Origin: JAOUFP01 sp947085825
GTDB lineage: Bacteria > Nitrospirota > Thermodesulfovibrionia > Thermodesulfovibrionales > UBA6898
Assembly: GCA_947085825.1 (NCBI GenBank)
Contig: CAMTXX010000083.1
Span: 1-19,813, forward strand
DNA: 19,813 nucleotides
Direction: 5' to 3'
Below, piece after piece: positions 13,286 to 19,813 of this stretch. A program made the translations under genes and the position numbers. Positions within the stretch are counted from its first letter, which is position 1. Each line of letters opens with the position of its first letter. The notes below the pieces were generated by a model. That model was not told the origin of the DNA. It saw only the letters and a program-made list of their open reading frames with translations, and did no database searches.

Positions 13286-16200
13286 TCAATCCCAGGGCCG
13301 ACGCTGGCGCTCAGCCCCTCTGTCCGGGATGAATTGCTGGTTTGCCGCGGCCCTTTTCCGGGGGAATTTGATATACGGCCTGATCTTCTGGTTAATGCCT
13401 TTGCCGGTGCCGTCATAGTTGAGGGTGACGACGGGAATTCCTGTATATTCTTCGATGCGCGGCGCCATTGCCTCCGTGATCAACCCCGCACTGCAAAAGG
13501 CCGGGTTGGCCTGCACAAACAAGGATATGTCCGGGTAATGCCGGACCAGGGCGGCAATCTTGATCAAATTGTCGGCGGACTCGCCGCAATTCTGCACGTT
13601 CACATGGAAGTGATCGTATATTTCCGTATAATCATGGTGGCTGTCCAGGGCCGGTTCATCCAGCAGCTCGTTGAAGATTTTATAATAGTTTTTTTCCAGT
13701 TGATTCACGAGGGCGATCAAGGTTTTGGCATAGATCACGTTCATGAAGCGGCCCTCCATAAACCAGCGCCGGATGTAGGGATTGGCAATAAGCTTGGCAA
13801 ACTCATTAAAGGGAGTGGAGATAACCTCGCCGCCATATTCTTCGATGCAGCGCACCAGGTCCTGATTGAAGACATCGTTGTCACGGGCGTATAAATCGCC
13901 GAAGATGGCGACCTTGGGCCGCTGTCCAGGATTCGTCTCGATCCTTCTAAACAGGCCGATAACCTTGGTCAGGTCGTCGTCTTTGGGTCTGCCGCCGAGC
14001 AAGGTGTTGTAGAGGATGGCGAGCGATTGGGCGATAACCTTGTCCGTTGTCCCTTTTTCCTTCTCGTATGGTCTTATCTTGCAGCCGAGCTTGCGCAGCA
14101 TTCCGCTGAAGAGGTACGCAAAATAGGCCTCGATCGAGGCCTGGACGGAGATATCGGCCAGGGAGAGGTTGCCGATATAAACCTCCACCTGCTCCAGGCC
14201 CTTGCCGGCTGTTTCCAGGAGACGCTTGATCTGTGGGGGATACATTCTGATGTTGCAGGCCACATGGCTTTCAAAGCACCATACCGCCGTTTGCGCGGGA
14301 TCGAGAAAATTGTCTTCAATATAATCAATGTAGCTCTGGGCAATGAGATTGACGGGAAGACATTGACCTTTATTGGCGCGCAGCCCGCGTTGTATGGCCC
14401 TCTCCGTGAGGGGAACCAGGCGGGCATCGATTCCCTCTTTGATAAAAACGGCCTCCAGCAGTTTTGCGCTGAGGGAATCGAAGCAGGGGAAAAGCAGCGT
14501 CCGGTCCCTTATTCCGGAGATGCCCGGCGAGCCGGCCGGGCTAATATGGAGGGGCGCCGGAGAAAGAGACTGATTAGCAGCGTGATTCCGGAAGGAGCGC
14601 AAGGCCGCCTCAATGCGCGTTTCGTAACCCAGGTTGGAATCATGATCATCGAGTTCCAGGATGAGATAGGGCTTGCCATAATCGTCCATGATCCGCTTAA
14701 AATAGTCGAGGGCAAAAGAGTCCGGGCCGCATTTGAATGACGTGACGTAAACCGGATAGAGTCCCCTGGTCCGGGCGGTAAAAAGGGCGGCCTTTAAAAT
14801 CTCGGCGGGATAGTGCCAGTGGATCCTTTTGAGCAGGGGCTCAATTTCGGATAAATCCTCCTCCTCGCAGGGCAGCATATCCTGATAGAAGGTTTTGCTC
14901 TGGAGATTGCCCAGGATATCCGGGATGGCCTTGTTCATCGTATTTTGTAAAATGCAGTAGGGTCGGCCCAGGAGGGCAACACTTATCTCCTCTCGGGCGG
15001 GCATTTCGCGCTTATAGATGTTGATTAGATTGTCGCGGCCTTCCTGATAAAAAGAGAGGGCGGCCTCATAGGCATTGTAAATTTCCCAGTATCCGGCGGC
15101 CAGAATCGGTTTGAGCAGGGAGAACAACTCGATCCTTGATTGGAAGGAACGGTGATTGATCACGGGCATGATTGTTTTGTGTTTCTGCTGCATGCTTTTC
15201 ATTCCCATCGCCAGGGTCGTGGCAAACTGGGTGCAGTAGCAATAATACCGGTAGGCGTCCTCTTTCGACAATGCCGTCTCCAGATAAACGGGCAGAAAGA
15301 TATAGTCGCATTTGTCGGCCAGATATTGGACGTGACCCAAAAAAGCGGCCAGGGGCGTGCAAAATTCGGCGCCCGCGAGCTTTTTACCCGCTTTAACGGC
15401 ATTTTTGTAATCCTCGCCCGTCACGGTTTCTACGCCCAAGGTGGCGAAGAAATGCCTCCACAAAGGCATCTCTTCGGCCAGATATAGGGCGCTGGGAATC
15501 CCGATCTTCAGCTTCTGCCTGAAGGACGCCGGTTTCTTTGGTATCCGAAAAACCTTATTTCTCTCCCGGAGCAAATCATAGCGCTTTTTGGTTTTTCCCA
15601 CATAATGTTTTGTGTCGTAATCCCGGCCGCAGAGAAAACCAAAGGCGACTGAATCGCCTTGCACCGTAACACTAGTGATCTTGCAGTTGTTATGACAGAG
15701 TTCGCAGACTTCATTCGTAAGCGGTATCGCCTCCTTGTGCAGATCAAGACTGCGAAAGGTCGAATTCTTAACGGCGCTATCCGCGAGAATCAACGCGCTT
15801 CCCAACGCCCCGGTCAAGTGGCAGAAGGGAGAAACGAAGATGGGTTTTTTCAGGCGTTGCTCGAAGGCGGCAATTAACGCCTGATTGCGGGCCGTGGCGC
15901 CTTGAAAACATATTCGGCTGCCGATATTGGCTTCGACGGCCACTTTGGCGAGGTAATTTTCACAGACCGAATGCAGAACACTTCCCAGTACCTCATCAAC
16001 CGAATATCCCTCGGTGAGGTAGTTGTTGATGTCGCGCTCCATAAAAACCGTGCAGCGGTCGCTGGAAATCGGGGAAGGGGTATTGATGGCCCGCGCGGCA
16101 TATTCTCCCAGGGGGACCCCGAGCCTGATCGCCTGCTCCTCGATGAAGCTCCCGGTGCCCGCAGCGCAAACATTATTCATGACCGAGGAGACGACCATGC

Positions 16201-17518
16201 CGTTTTTCATGGTAGTGAACTTGGCATCCTGCCCGCCGATCTCGATAATCGTATCCGTTTCGTTATCCAGTTCATAGGCGGCGCGCGCATGGGCCGTAAT
16301 CTCGTCGATGATCAGGTCCGCGTTGATAATCCGGCCGATAAATTTACGGCCCGAACCGGTCGTGCCGACGCCATGGAAAATAAAGTTGACTTCATGTCTG
16401 AAGGCAATATCTTCCAGGGCCTCAAAGAGTGCTTGCAAGGCCTTGAGCGGATAGGCCGAGGTAAGGGTGTAAAGACCAAGGAGCGCCCCCTTGTTTTCCT
16501 TGATCAATACGGCCTTCGTGCTGGTGGAACCGACGTCGATGCCCAGATAGACGGCCTGCTGCCTCTCCAGGGGCGCGTAGATCTCCACCTCAACGCCCGC
16601 GTGGCCTGTTTTCGGCGGGTAGAGATAGCTCTCCAGGGTGACGAATTCGGGCCGGTGCGACAGAGACAACTGGAGGGGGGGATAGCCGTAGGTTTTTTCT
16701 TTTCGTTCCGTGATAAAAAGGTCGTTCCAGCTTTCGTAGTTGTGGCTTTGAGGTGTTTCCTCCTCCAGAAAAAGAAGGGCGGCGCCGATGGCGCCGTAAA
16801 GATGACTGTAGGGGGAAACGATCGGTTCCGTCTGGAGAAGGTTGCGGAAATGCTTCACCACCGCCTGATTCATGGAAACACCGCCCGCAATGACCAGGGG
16901 CAGGGGGACCTTTTGCTCCGCCATTAAGGTGTCAATTACGTTTTTCGCCAGGCCTTCGCAAAGCCCGTCGCTGATCTGACCAAGGGAATAACCTTCCTGC
17001 TGCGCATGGATCAGGTCGGTCTTCGCGAAGACGGCGCATCGCGTCGCAATCTTGGGGGTGTTGCCCTGGTTGCAGAAGGCAAGCCGGCTGAGGCTGTCGA
17101 TGCTCTTGAGGTTCAGCCGCTTGGCCTGCTGGTCGAGAAAACTGCCCGTACCTGCCGCGCAGGGGGAGTTGGAACGGTAGCGCTCATACTCGCCCTGTTT
17201 ATTGAAGGTGATGAGCCCGAAGTTCTCGCCGCCCACAAAGAGGATGCTGCCCACGTCTTGATGCTGGTTTTTAACAGCGGTAATAATCGCTATCTGCGTG
17301 TCGTAGCGGGAGATGCGGTGAAGAATCTCCGGGCCGGACATCGTCGCGGCGATGCCGCCAATTCGCCGTAGATCAACGTTATTGAGCATGGAACGCAGGG
17401 TTTCGCTGATGGCGCCCTGATGAAATTGATAAAAAGAGCTGACCACTGCCCCCTTTTCATCAATAACGGCCAGCGAAACTGCGACAGAACCGATATCTAT
17501 TCCCAGAATGTTTGGCAT
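13286..17518 (-). CDS. Giant CoA-dehydratase activase-like protein: two BadF/HgdC ATPase domains, DUF2229 and an HgdB-like domain
   Basis: 1410 residues. Domain 1 (1-255) is a BadF/BadG/BcrA/BcrD-type ASKHA ATPase: LGIDIGSVAVS (5-15), CAAGTGSF with C120, CAVF with C161. Domain 2 (about 323-582) repeats it: LGIDVGSTSTKA (325-336), IEIGGQDAKF (426-435), CAAGTGSF with C451, CTVF with C489. These cysteines match the Fe-S ligands of HgdC-type activases. A cysteine cluster (C605, C608, C612, C630) leads into DUF2229 (670-890) and an HgdB-like region (about 1080-1370). Activases of this kind inject high-energy electrons into 2-hydroxyacyl-CoA dehydratases; the role of the fused form is unknown. Domain 1 has GGEN instead of GGQD. 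An upstream in-frame extension overlapping the catalase gene is rejected; AGGGATAAAT precedes ATG 17518, 8 nt after the catalase stop. Confidence 0.9.
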   Translation of the reverse strand: MPNILGIDIGSVAVSLAVIDEKGAVVSSFYQFHQGAISETLRSMLNNVDLRRIGGIAATMSGPEILHRISRYDTQIAIITAVKNQHQDVGSILFVGGENFGLITFNKQGEYERYRSNSPCAAGTGSFLDQQAKRLNLKSIDSLSRLAFCNQGNTPKIATRCAVFAKTDLIHAQQEGYSLGQISDGLCEGLAKNVIDTLMAEQKVPLPLVIAGGVSMNQAVVKHFRNLLQTEPIVSPYSHLYGAIGAALLFLEEETPQSHNYESWNDLFITERKEKTYGYPPLQLSLSHRPEFVTLESYLYPPKTGHAGVEVEIYAPLERQQAVYLGIDVGSTSTKAVLIKENKGALLGLYTLTSAYPLKALQALFEALEDIAFRHEVNFIFHGVGTTGSGRKFIGRIINADLIIDEITAHARAAYELDNETDTIIEIGGQDAKFTTMKNGMVVSSVMNNVCAAGTGSFIEEQAIRLGVPLGEYAARAINTPSPISSDRCTVFMERDINNYLTEGYSVDEVLGSVLHSVCENYLAKVAVEANIGSRICFQGATARNQALIAAFEQRLKKPIFVSPFCHLTGALGSALILADSAVKNSTFRSLDLHKEAIPLTNEVCELCHNNCKITSVTVQGDSVAFGFLCGRDYDTKHYVGKTKKRYDLLRERNKVFRIPKKPASFRQKLKIGIPSALYLAEEMPLWRHFFATLGVETVTGEDYKNAVKAGKKLAGAEFCTPLAAFLGHVQYLADKCDYIFLPVYLETALSKEDAYRYYCYCTQFATTLAMGMKSMQQKHKTIMPVINHRSFQSRIELFSLLKPILAAGYWEIYNAYEAALSFYQEGRDNLINIYKREMPAREEISVALLGRPYCILQNTMNKAIPDILGNLQSKTFYQDMLPCEEEDLSEIEPLLKRIHWHYPAEILKAALFTARTRGLYPVYVTSFKCGPDSFALDYFKRIMDDYGKPYLILELDDHDSNLGYETRIEAALRSFRNHAANQSLSPAPLHISPAGSPGISGIRDRTLLFPCFDSLSAKLLEAVFIKEGIDARLVPLTERAIQRGLRANKGQCLPVNLIAQSYIDYIEDNFLDPAQTAVWCFESHVACNIRMYPPQIKRLLETAGKGLEQVEVYIGNLSLADISVQASIEAYFAYLFSGMLRKLGCKIRPYEKEKGTTDKVIAQSLAILYNTLLGGRPKDDDLTKVIGLFRRIETNPGQRPKVAIFGDLYARDNDVFNQDLVRCIEEYGGEVISTPFNEFAKLIANPYIRRWFMEGRFMNVIYAKTLIALVNQLEKNYYKIFNELLDEPALDSHHDYTEIYDHFHVNVQNCGESADNLIKIAALVRHYPDISLFVQANPAFCSAGLITEAMAPRIEEYTGIPVVTLNYDGTGKGINQKIRPYIKFPRKRAAANQQFIPDRGAERQRRPWD

Positions 17519-17526
17519 ATTTATCC

Positions 17527-18987
17527 CTATTTCGGGACCTTGGCGAGGGGAATCCCCAGGGCCTTGGCCACTCCGTGGCCGTAGTCCGGATCGGCCTTCA
17601 GGCAATTGCCGATGTGGCGGACCTTGATCATCCCCGGGGCATCGCCCAGCGCCCGGGCGGTGTTTTCGCAGAGGACCTGCTGCTGGGCGGGGCTCATGAG
17701 GCGGAAGAGTTTGCCGGGCTGGGTGTAGTAGTCGCTGTCGTCGTCGCGGAAATTCCAGTTGGCGGCGTCTCCCGTCAGTTTCAACGGCGGCTCGGAGAAG
17801 CCGGGCTGTTCCTGCCACTCGCCGTAACTGTTGGGCTCGTAGCCGAGGGTGCTGCCATAGTTGCCGTCCACCCGCATGGCGCCATCACGGTGGAAACTGT
17901 GGTACGGGCAACGGGGGGCGTTGACGGGGATCTGGTGGTGGTTGACCCCCAGGCGGTAGCGGTGGGCGTCGCCATAGGAGAAGAGCCGCCCTTGGAGCAT
18001 CTTGTCGGGAGAAAAGCCGATGCCGGGAACGACGCTCGCCGGGTTGAAGGCCGACTGTTCCACCTCGGCGAAATAGTTTTCCGGGTTTTTGTTCAGTTCG
18101 AGGACGCCCACCTCGATCAACGGATAATCCTTCTTGAACCAGACCTTGGTCAGGTCGAAGGGGTGGTAGGGGCAGGTCGCCGCGTCCACCTCCGGCATGA
18201 TCTGCACAGAGAGGGTCCAGCGGGGGAAGTCCTTCTTCTCGATACTCTCGTAGAGATCCACCTGGTGGCTCTCCCGGTCCTTGCCGATGAGCGCCTCGGC
18301 CTCCTGATCGGTGAGGTTCTTGATCCCCTGCTGCGTTTTGAAGTGGAACTTCACCCAAAAGCGCTCCTGGTTGGCGTTGATGAAGCTGAAGGTGTGGCTG
18401 CCGAAGCCGTGCATGTGACGGTAGGTGGCGGGGATGCCCCGGTCGCTCATGACGATGGTGATCTGGTGGAGCGCCTCCGGGAGGGAGGTCCAGAAGTCCC
18501 AGTTGTTTTGGGCGCTACGCAGGTTGGTGCGGGGGTCGCGTTTGACGGCGTGGTTGAGGTCGGGGAACTTCAGCGGGTCGCGGAGAAAGAAGACCGGCGT
18601 GTTGTTGCCCACCAGGTCCCAGTTGCCCTCCTCGGTGTAGAACTTGATCGCGAAGCCCCGGATGTCCCGCTCGGCGTCGGCAGCGCCCCGCTCGCCGGCG
18701 ACGGTTGAGAAGCGCATAAACAGGTCGGTTTGTTTGCCAACTGCGGCGAATATCTTGGCCCGCGTGTACTTGGTGATGTCGTTGGTAACGGTAAAGGTCC
18801 AGTAGGCGCCGGAGCCCTTGGCGTGCATCCGCCGTTCGGGGATTACCTCGCGGTCGAAATGGGCCATTTTTTCGAGGAACCAGACATCCTGCAAAAGCTG
18901 TGGTCCGCGCGGGCCGGCGGTGATTACGTTCTGGTTATCAACGACGGGGGCGCCGACTCTGGTCGTGAGTTTTTGATTTTCTTTCAT
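17527..18987 (-). CDS. katA: Haem catalase, clade 3-like
   Basis: 486 residues, the size of small-subunit catalases. Catalytic H55 lies in MHAKGSGAYW, N128 in VGNNTPVFF, and the proximal haem ligand Y338 in RLFSYGDAHRYRLG. The spacings (73 and 283 residues from the histidine) equal those of human catalase. The C-terminus has the typical LMSPAQQQVLCENTARAL, close to the end. It splits H2O2 into water and oxygen in the cytoplasm. ATG at 18987 has GGAGGAG 5 nt upstream. It lies 44 nt after the end of the (frameshifted) Fur-type regulator and 8 nt before the activase gene, so all three probably form one transcription unit. Confidence 0.96.
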   Translation of the reverse strand: MKENQKLTTRVGAPVVDNQNVITAGPRGPQLLQDVWFLEKMAHFDREVIPERRMHAKGSGAYWTFTVTNDITKYTRAKIFAAVGKQTDLFMRFSTVAGERGAADAERDIRGFAIKFYTEEGNWDLVGNNTPVFFLRDPLKFPDLNHAVKRDPRTNLRSAQNNWDFWTSLPEALHQITIVMSDRGIPATYRHMHGFGSHTFSFINANQERFWVKFHFKTQQGIKNLTDQEAEALIGKDRESHQVDLYESIEKKDFPRWTLSVQIMPEVDAATCPYHPFDLTKVWFKKDYPLIEVGVLELNKNPENYFAEVEQSAFNPASVVPGIGFSPDKMLQGRLFSYGDAHRYRLGVNHHQIPVNAPRCPYHSFHRDGAMRVDGNYGSTLGYEPNSYGEWQEQPGFSEPPLKLTGDAANWNFRDDDSDYYTQPGKLFRLMSPAQQQVLCENTARALGDAPGMIKVRHIGNCLKADPDYGHGVAKALGIPLAKVPK

Positions 18988-19031
18988 CGCTCTCCTCCTT
19001 CTTGTAGGTGTTTGGAGTTATGGTCACAGGG

Positions 19032-19471
19032 TCATCCGCGACCATCTGCTGCCCTATCGCCGAGACAATCCCGGCAATGCCCGTAATACTCCAGGCGTTC
19101 CTCGCGCACCAGAAAACCCGTTTTCTCTGTCAATTCAGCCTGATCGACAAAGAGGGGCTCGGGTAATCGCTGATCTTGCCGCAGCGTTGGCAAATCAGAT
19201 TGACGTGTTCCTCCAGGTTGACTTCGTAGCGGTTTTCCCTCTGGTCGAATTCAAGGGTCTGAAGGAGGCCACAGCGGGAAAATTCCTGGAGCGTCGCATA
19301 CACAGTGGAGAGGCTCAGCACCTTCGCCTTCTTTTTGCCTTCGGCGTAAATCAGGGACGCGCCGGGATGGAATGGCCGCTTCTCGATCAGCACGTCGATA
19401 ATCGCCAAGCGTTGCGGGGTAATTTTGAGCCCCTTCTCCCGCAGCCTTTCGAGCATCATTTCCCCGGTCAT
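19032..19471 (-). pseudogene. Fur/PerR-family metalloregulator with an apparent one-base frameshift
   Basis: From ATG at 19471 (GGGGAGG 9 nt upstream) the frame encodes a Fur-family winged helix (GLKITPQRLAIIDVL, LSLSTVYATLQEF) and the first zinc pair C94/C97 in ICQRCGKISDYP. At about 19160 one base seems missing. The annotated frame then stops at 19130, while another frame continues with LFVDQAELTEKTGFLVREER, YYGHCRDCLGD and a TGA at 19032. The total of 440 nt equals 146 codons plus stop minus one base. The second CxxC is lost in the broken product, so the zinc site would be disrupted. Linkage to catalase suggests a PerR-like peroxide sensor. Relative to B. subtilis PerR, my rough alignment keeps H37 and H91 equivalents but has E for D85 and N for H93. 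A sequencing error is possible. Confidence 0.75.
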
Positions 19472-19524
19472 CTCGATGAACCTCCCCGTGGCGGCAGCGT
19501 AGGTACGCCGCGACCCTGGAGAAA

Positions 19525-19548
19525 GCGGACAATTCAGCGGACAATTCA
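19525..19548. repeat. Two tandem 12-bp repeats upstream of the Fur-type gene
   Basis: GCGGACAATTCA occurs twice in direct succession at 19525-19536 and 19537-19548, 54-77 nt upstream of the chosen regulator start. It could be an operator or a slippage product; no PerR-box palindrome is obvious. Confidence 0.4.
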
Positions 19549-19649
19549 TTTGCTACAAAACCGGGCATATCTATTTGCTGCTAACATACACCTTATCACA
19601 CACGGCCGGGGCCATTTTCTCAGTTCTCCGTTAACTGTGTCATTGGCAG

Positions 19650-19682
19650 GGAATAAGCATACTAATAAAATATGCTTATTCC
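19650..19682. repeat. 12-bp perfect inverted repeat at the edge of the IS21-like element
   Basis: GGAATAAGCATA (19650-19661) is inverted as TATGCTTATTCC (19671-19682) with a 9-nt AT-rich loop. The right arm contains the probable first bases of the IS element (TGCTTATTCC). The left arm mirrors such an end and may be the remnant of a second copy. Confidence 0.65.
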
Positions 19683-19813
19683 GCTGAAATCGGCCGGCTG
19701 TTCTGATCCAAATCGGCCACCTGTTCCGACTGAAATCGGCCGGCCTGTCCGATTCAAATCGGCCGGCCTGTCGGAGCGAAGCGACGCTGGTTTTTGTAGT
19801 TCTTTAAGGTGGC
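19672..19813. mobile_element. End of a probable IS21-family insertion sequence, continuing beyond the window
   Basis: The segment begins with TGCTTATTCCG. It carries four 23-bp tandem repeats starting at 19687, 19710, 19733 and 19756, each opening with AAATCGGCC. The unique stretch GGAGCGAAGCGACGCTGG follows. IS21-family elements have TG...CA ends and multiple internal terminal repeats of this kind, to which the IstA transposase binds. No istA or istB coding is visible before the window ends, so the family call rests on the terminal pattern, from memory. Confidence 0.55.
19687..19778. repeat. Four 23-bp tandem repeats
   Basis: Four units of exactly 23 bp begin with AAATCGGCC. Units 3 and 4 share AAATCGGCCGGCCTGTC; units 1 and 2 differ in the middle (GGCTG, ACCTG). 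The exact period suggests protein-binding sites on one helical spacing. Confidence 0.85.

Noticed and set aside
15902..16927. 341-codon plus-strand ORF
   Set aside because: It is antisense to the middle of the activase gene, whose motifs are clear, and has no recognisable protein motif.
17519..17818. 100-codon N-terminal extension of the activase ORF
   Set aside because: It overlaps the end of the catalase gene on the same strand in another frame, is rich in Arg/Pro/Gly as expected of a shadow frame, and family homology begins exactly at MPNILGIDIG.
17512..18708. Long plus-strand ORF of 398 codons
   Set aside because: It is antisense to the catalase gene, which is unmistakable; low-complexity Val/Gly/Glu-rich translation is typical of an antisense shadow in GC-rich sequence.
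19687..19778. CRISPR array
   Set aside because: The 23-bp units are directly adjacent with no unique spacers, and the pattern fits IS21-type terminal repeats.

Overview
The window looks like a chromosomal segment of an anaerobic, Gram-negative bacterium of the former Deltaproteobacteria, possibly Syntrophales-like. This is an inference from gene content: an MCE/Mla-type lipid-transport cluster (implying an outer membrane), a c-type-haem-motif diguanylate cyclase, a giant BadF/HgdC-type CoA-dehydratase activase relative, a PerR-like regulator with catalase, and a GNAT/CoA-binding protein. No 16S rRNA or other taxonomic anchor is present. A perfect parS centromere site at 13241-13256 shows that this is chromosome and suggests the origin-proximal part of it.

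Layout. 1-1476 (minus strand): tadA, tRNA-Ser(CGA) and the start of a GNAT/CoA-binding protein. 1666-3206 is a graveyard. It holds an IS91-family transposase relic interrupted by at least five short palindromic units, the N-terminal stump of a CcbP-like acidic protein, the stump of a DUF47/PhoU-like gene abutting it tail to tail, and a frameshifted, truncated NCS2/AzgA purine permease. 3382-4923 (plus): an SDR/DUF2867 protein. 4920-5120: a relic of a four-helix-bundle S23 protein between inverted copies of a CTCCTG-type repeat. 5177-9807 (minus): a compact cluster of mlaE, a shrunken ATPase-like gene without Walker A, an mlaD/MCE gene, a lipoprotein and a GAF-GGDEF diguanylate cyclase with two CxxCH motifs. 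10000-13144 (plus): a fumarylacetoacetate-hydrolase-family enzyme, then a DegP/HtrA protease behind a near-consensus sigma-70 promoter, followed 1 nt later by a MagIII-type DNA glycosylase. 13236-13261: parS, between convergent genes. 13286-19471 (minus): a Fur/PerR-type regulator broken by an apparent one-base frameshift, a catalase, and a 1410-residue activase/dehydratase-like protein starting 8 nt after the catalase stop. 19672-19813: the end of a probable IS21-family element with four 23-bp tandem repeats.

How the genes may work together. Regulator, catalase and activase look like one peroxide-stress transcription unit in which an oxygen-labile Fe-S/ATPase protein is made together with the enzyme that removes H2O2. 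The MCE cluster would move lipids between membranes, but its local ATPase gene lacks every recognisable nucleotide-binding motif, so a functional ATPase would have to come from elsewhere. DegP plus a DNA glycosylase forms a small protein- and DNA-damage unit. The strongest points for follow-up are the parS site, the palindromic units inserted at codon resolution in the transposase relic, the degenerate ATPase, and the regulator-catalase-activase operon.
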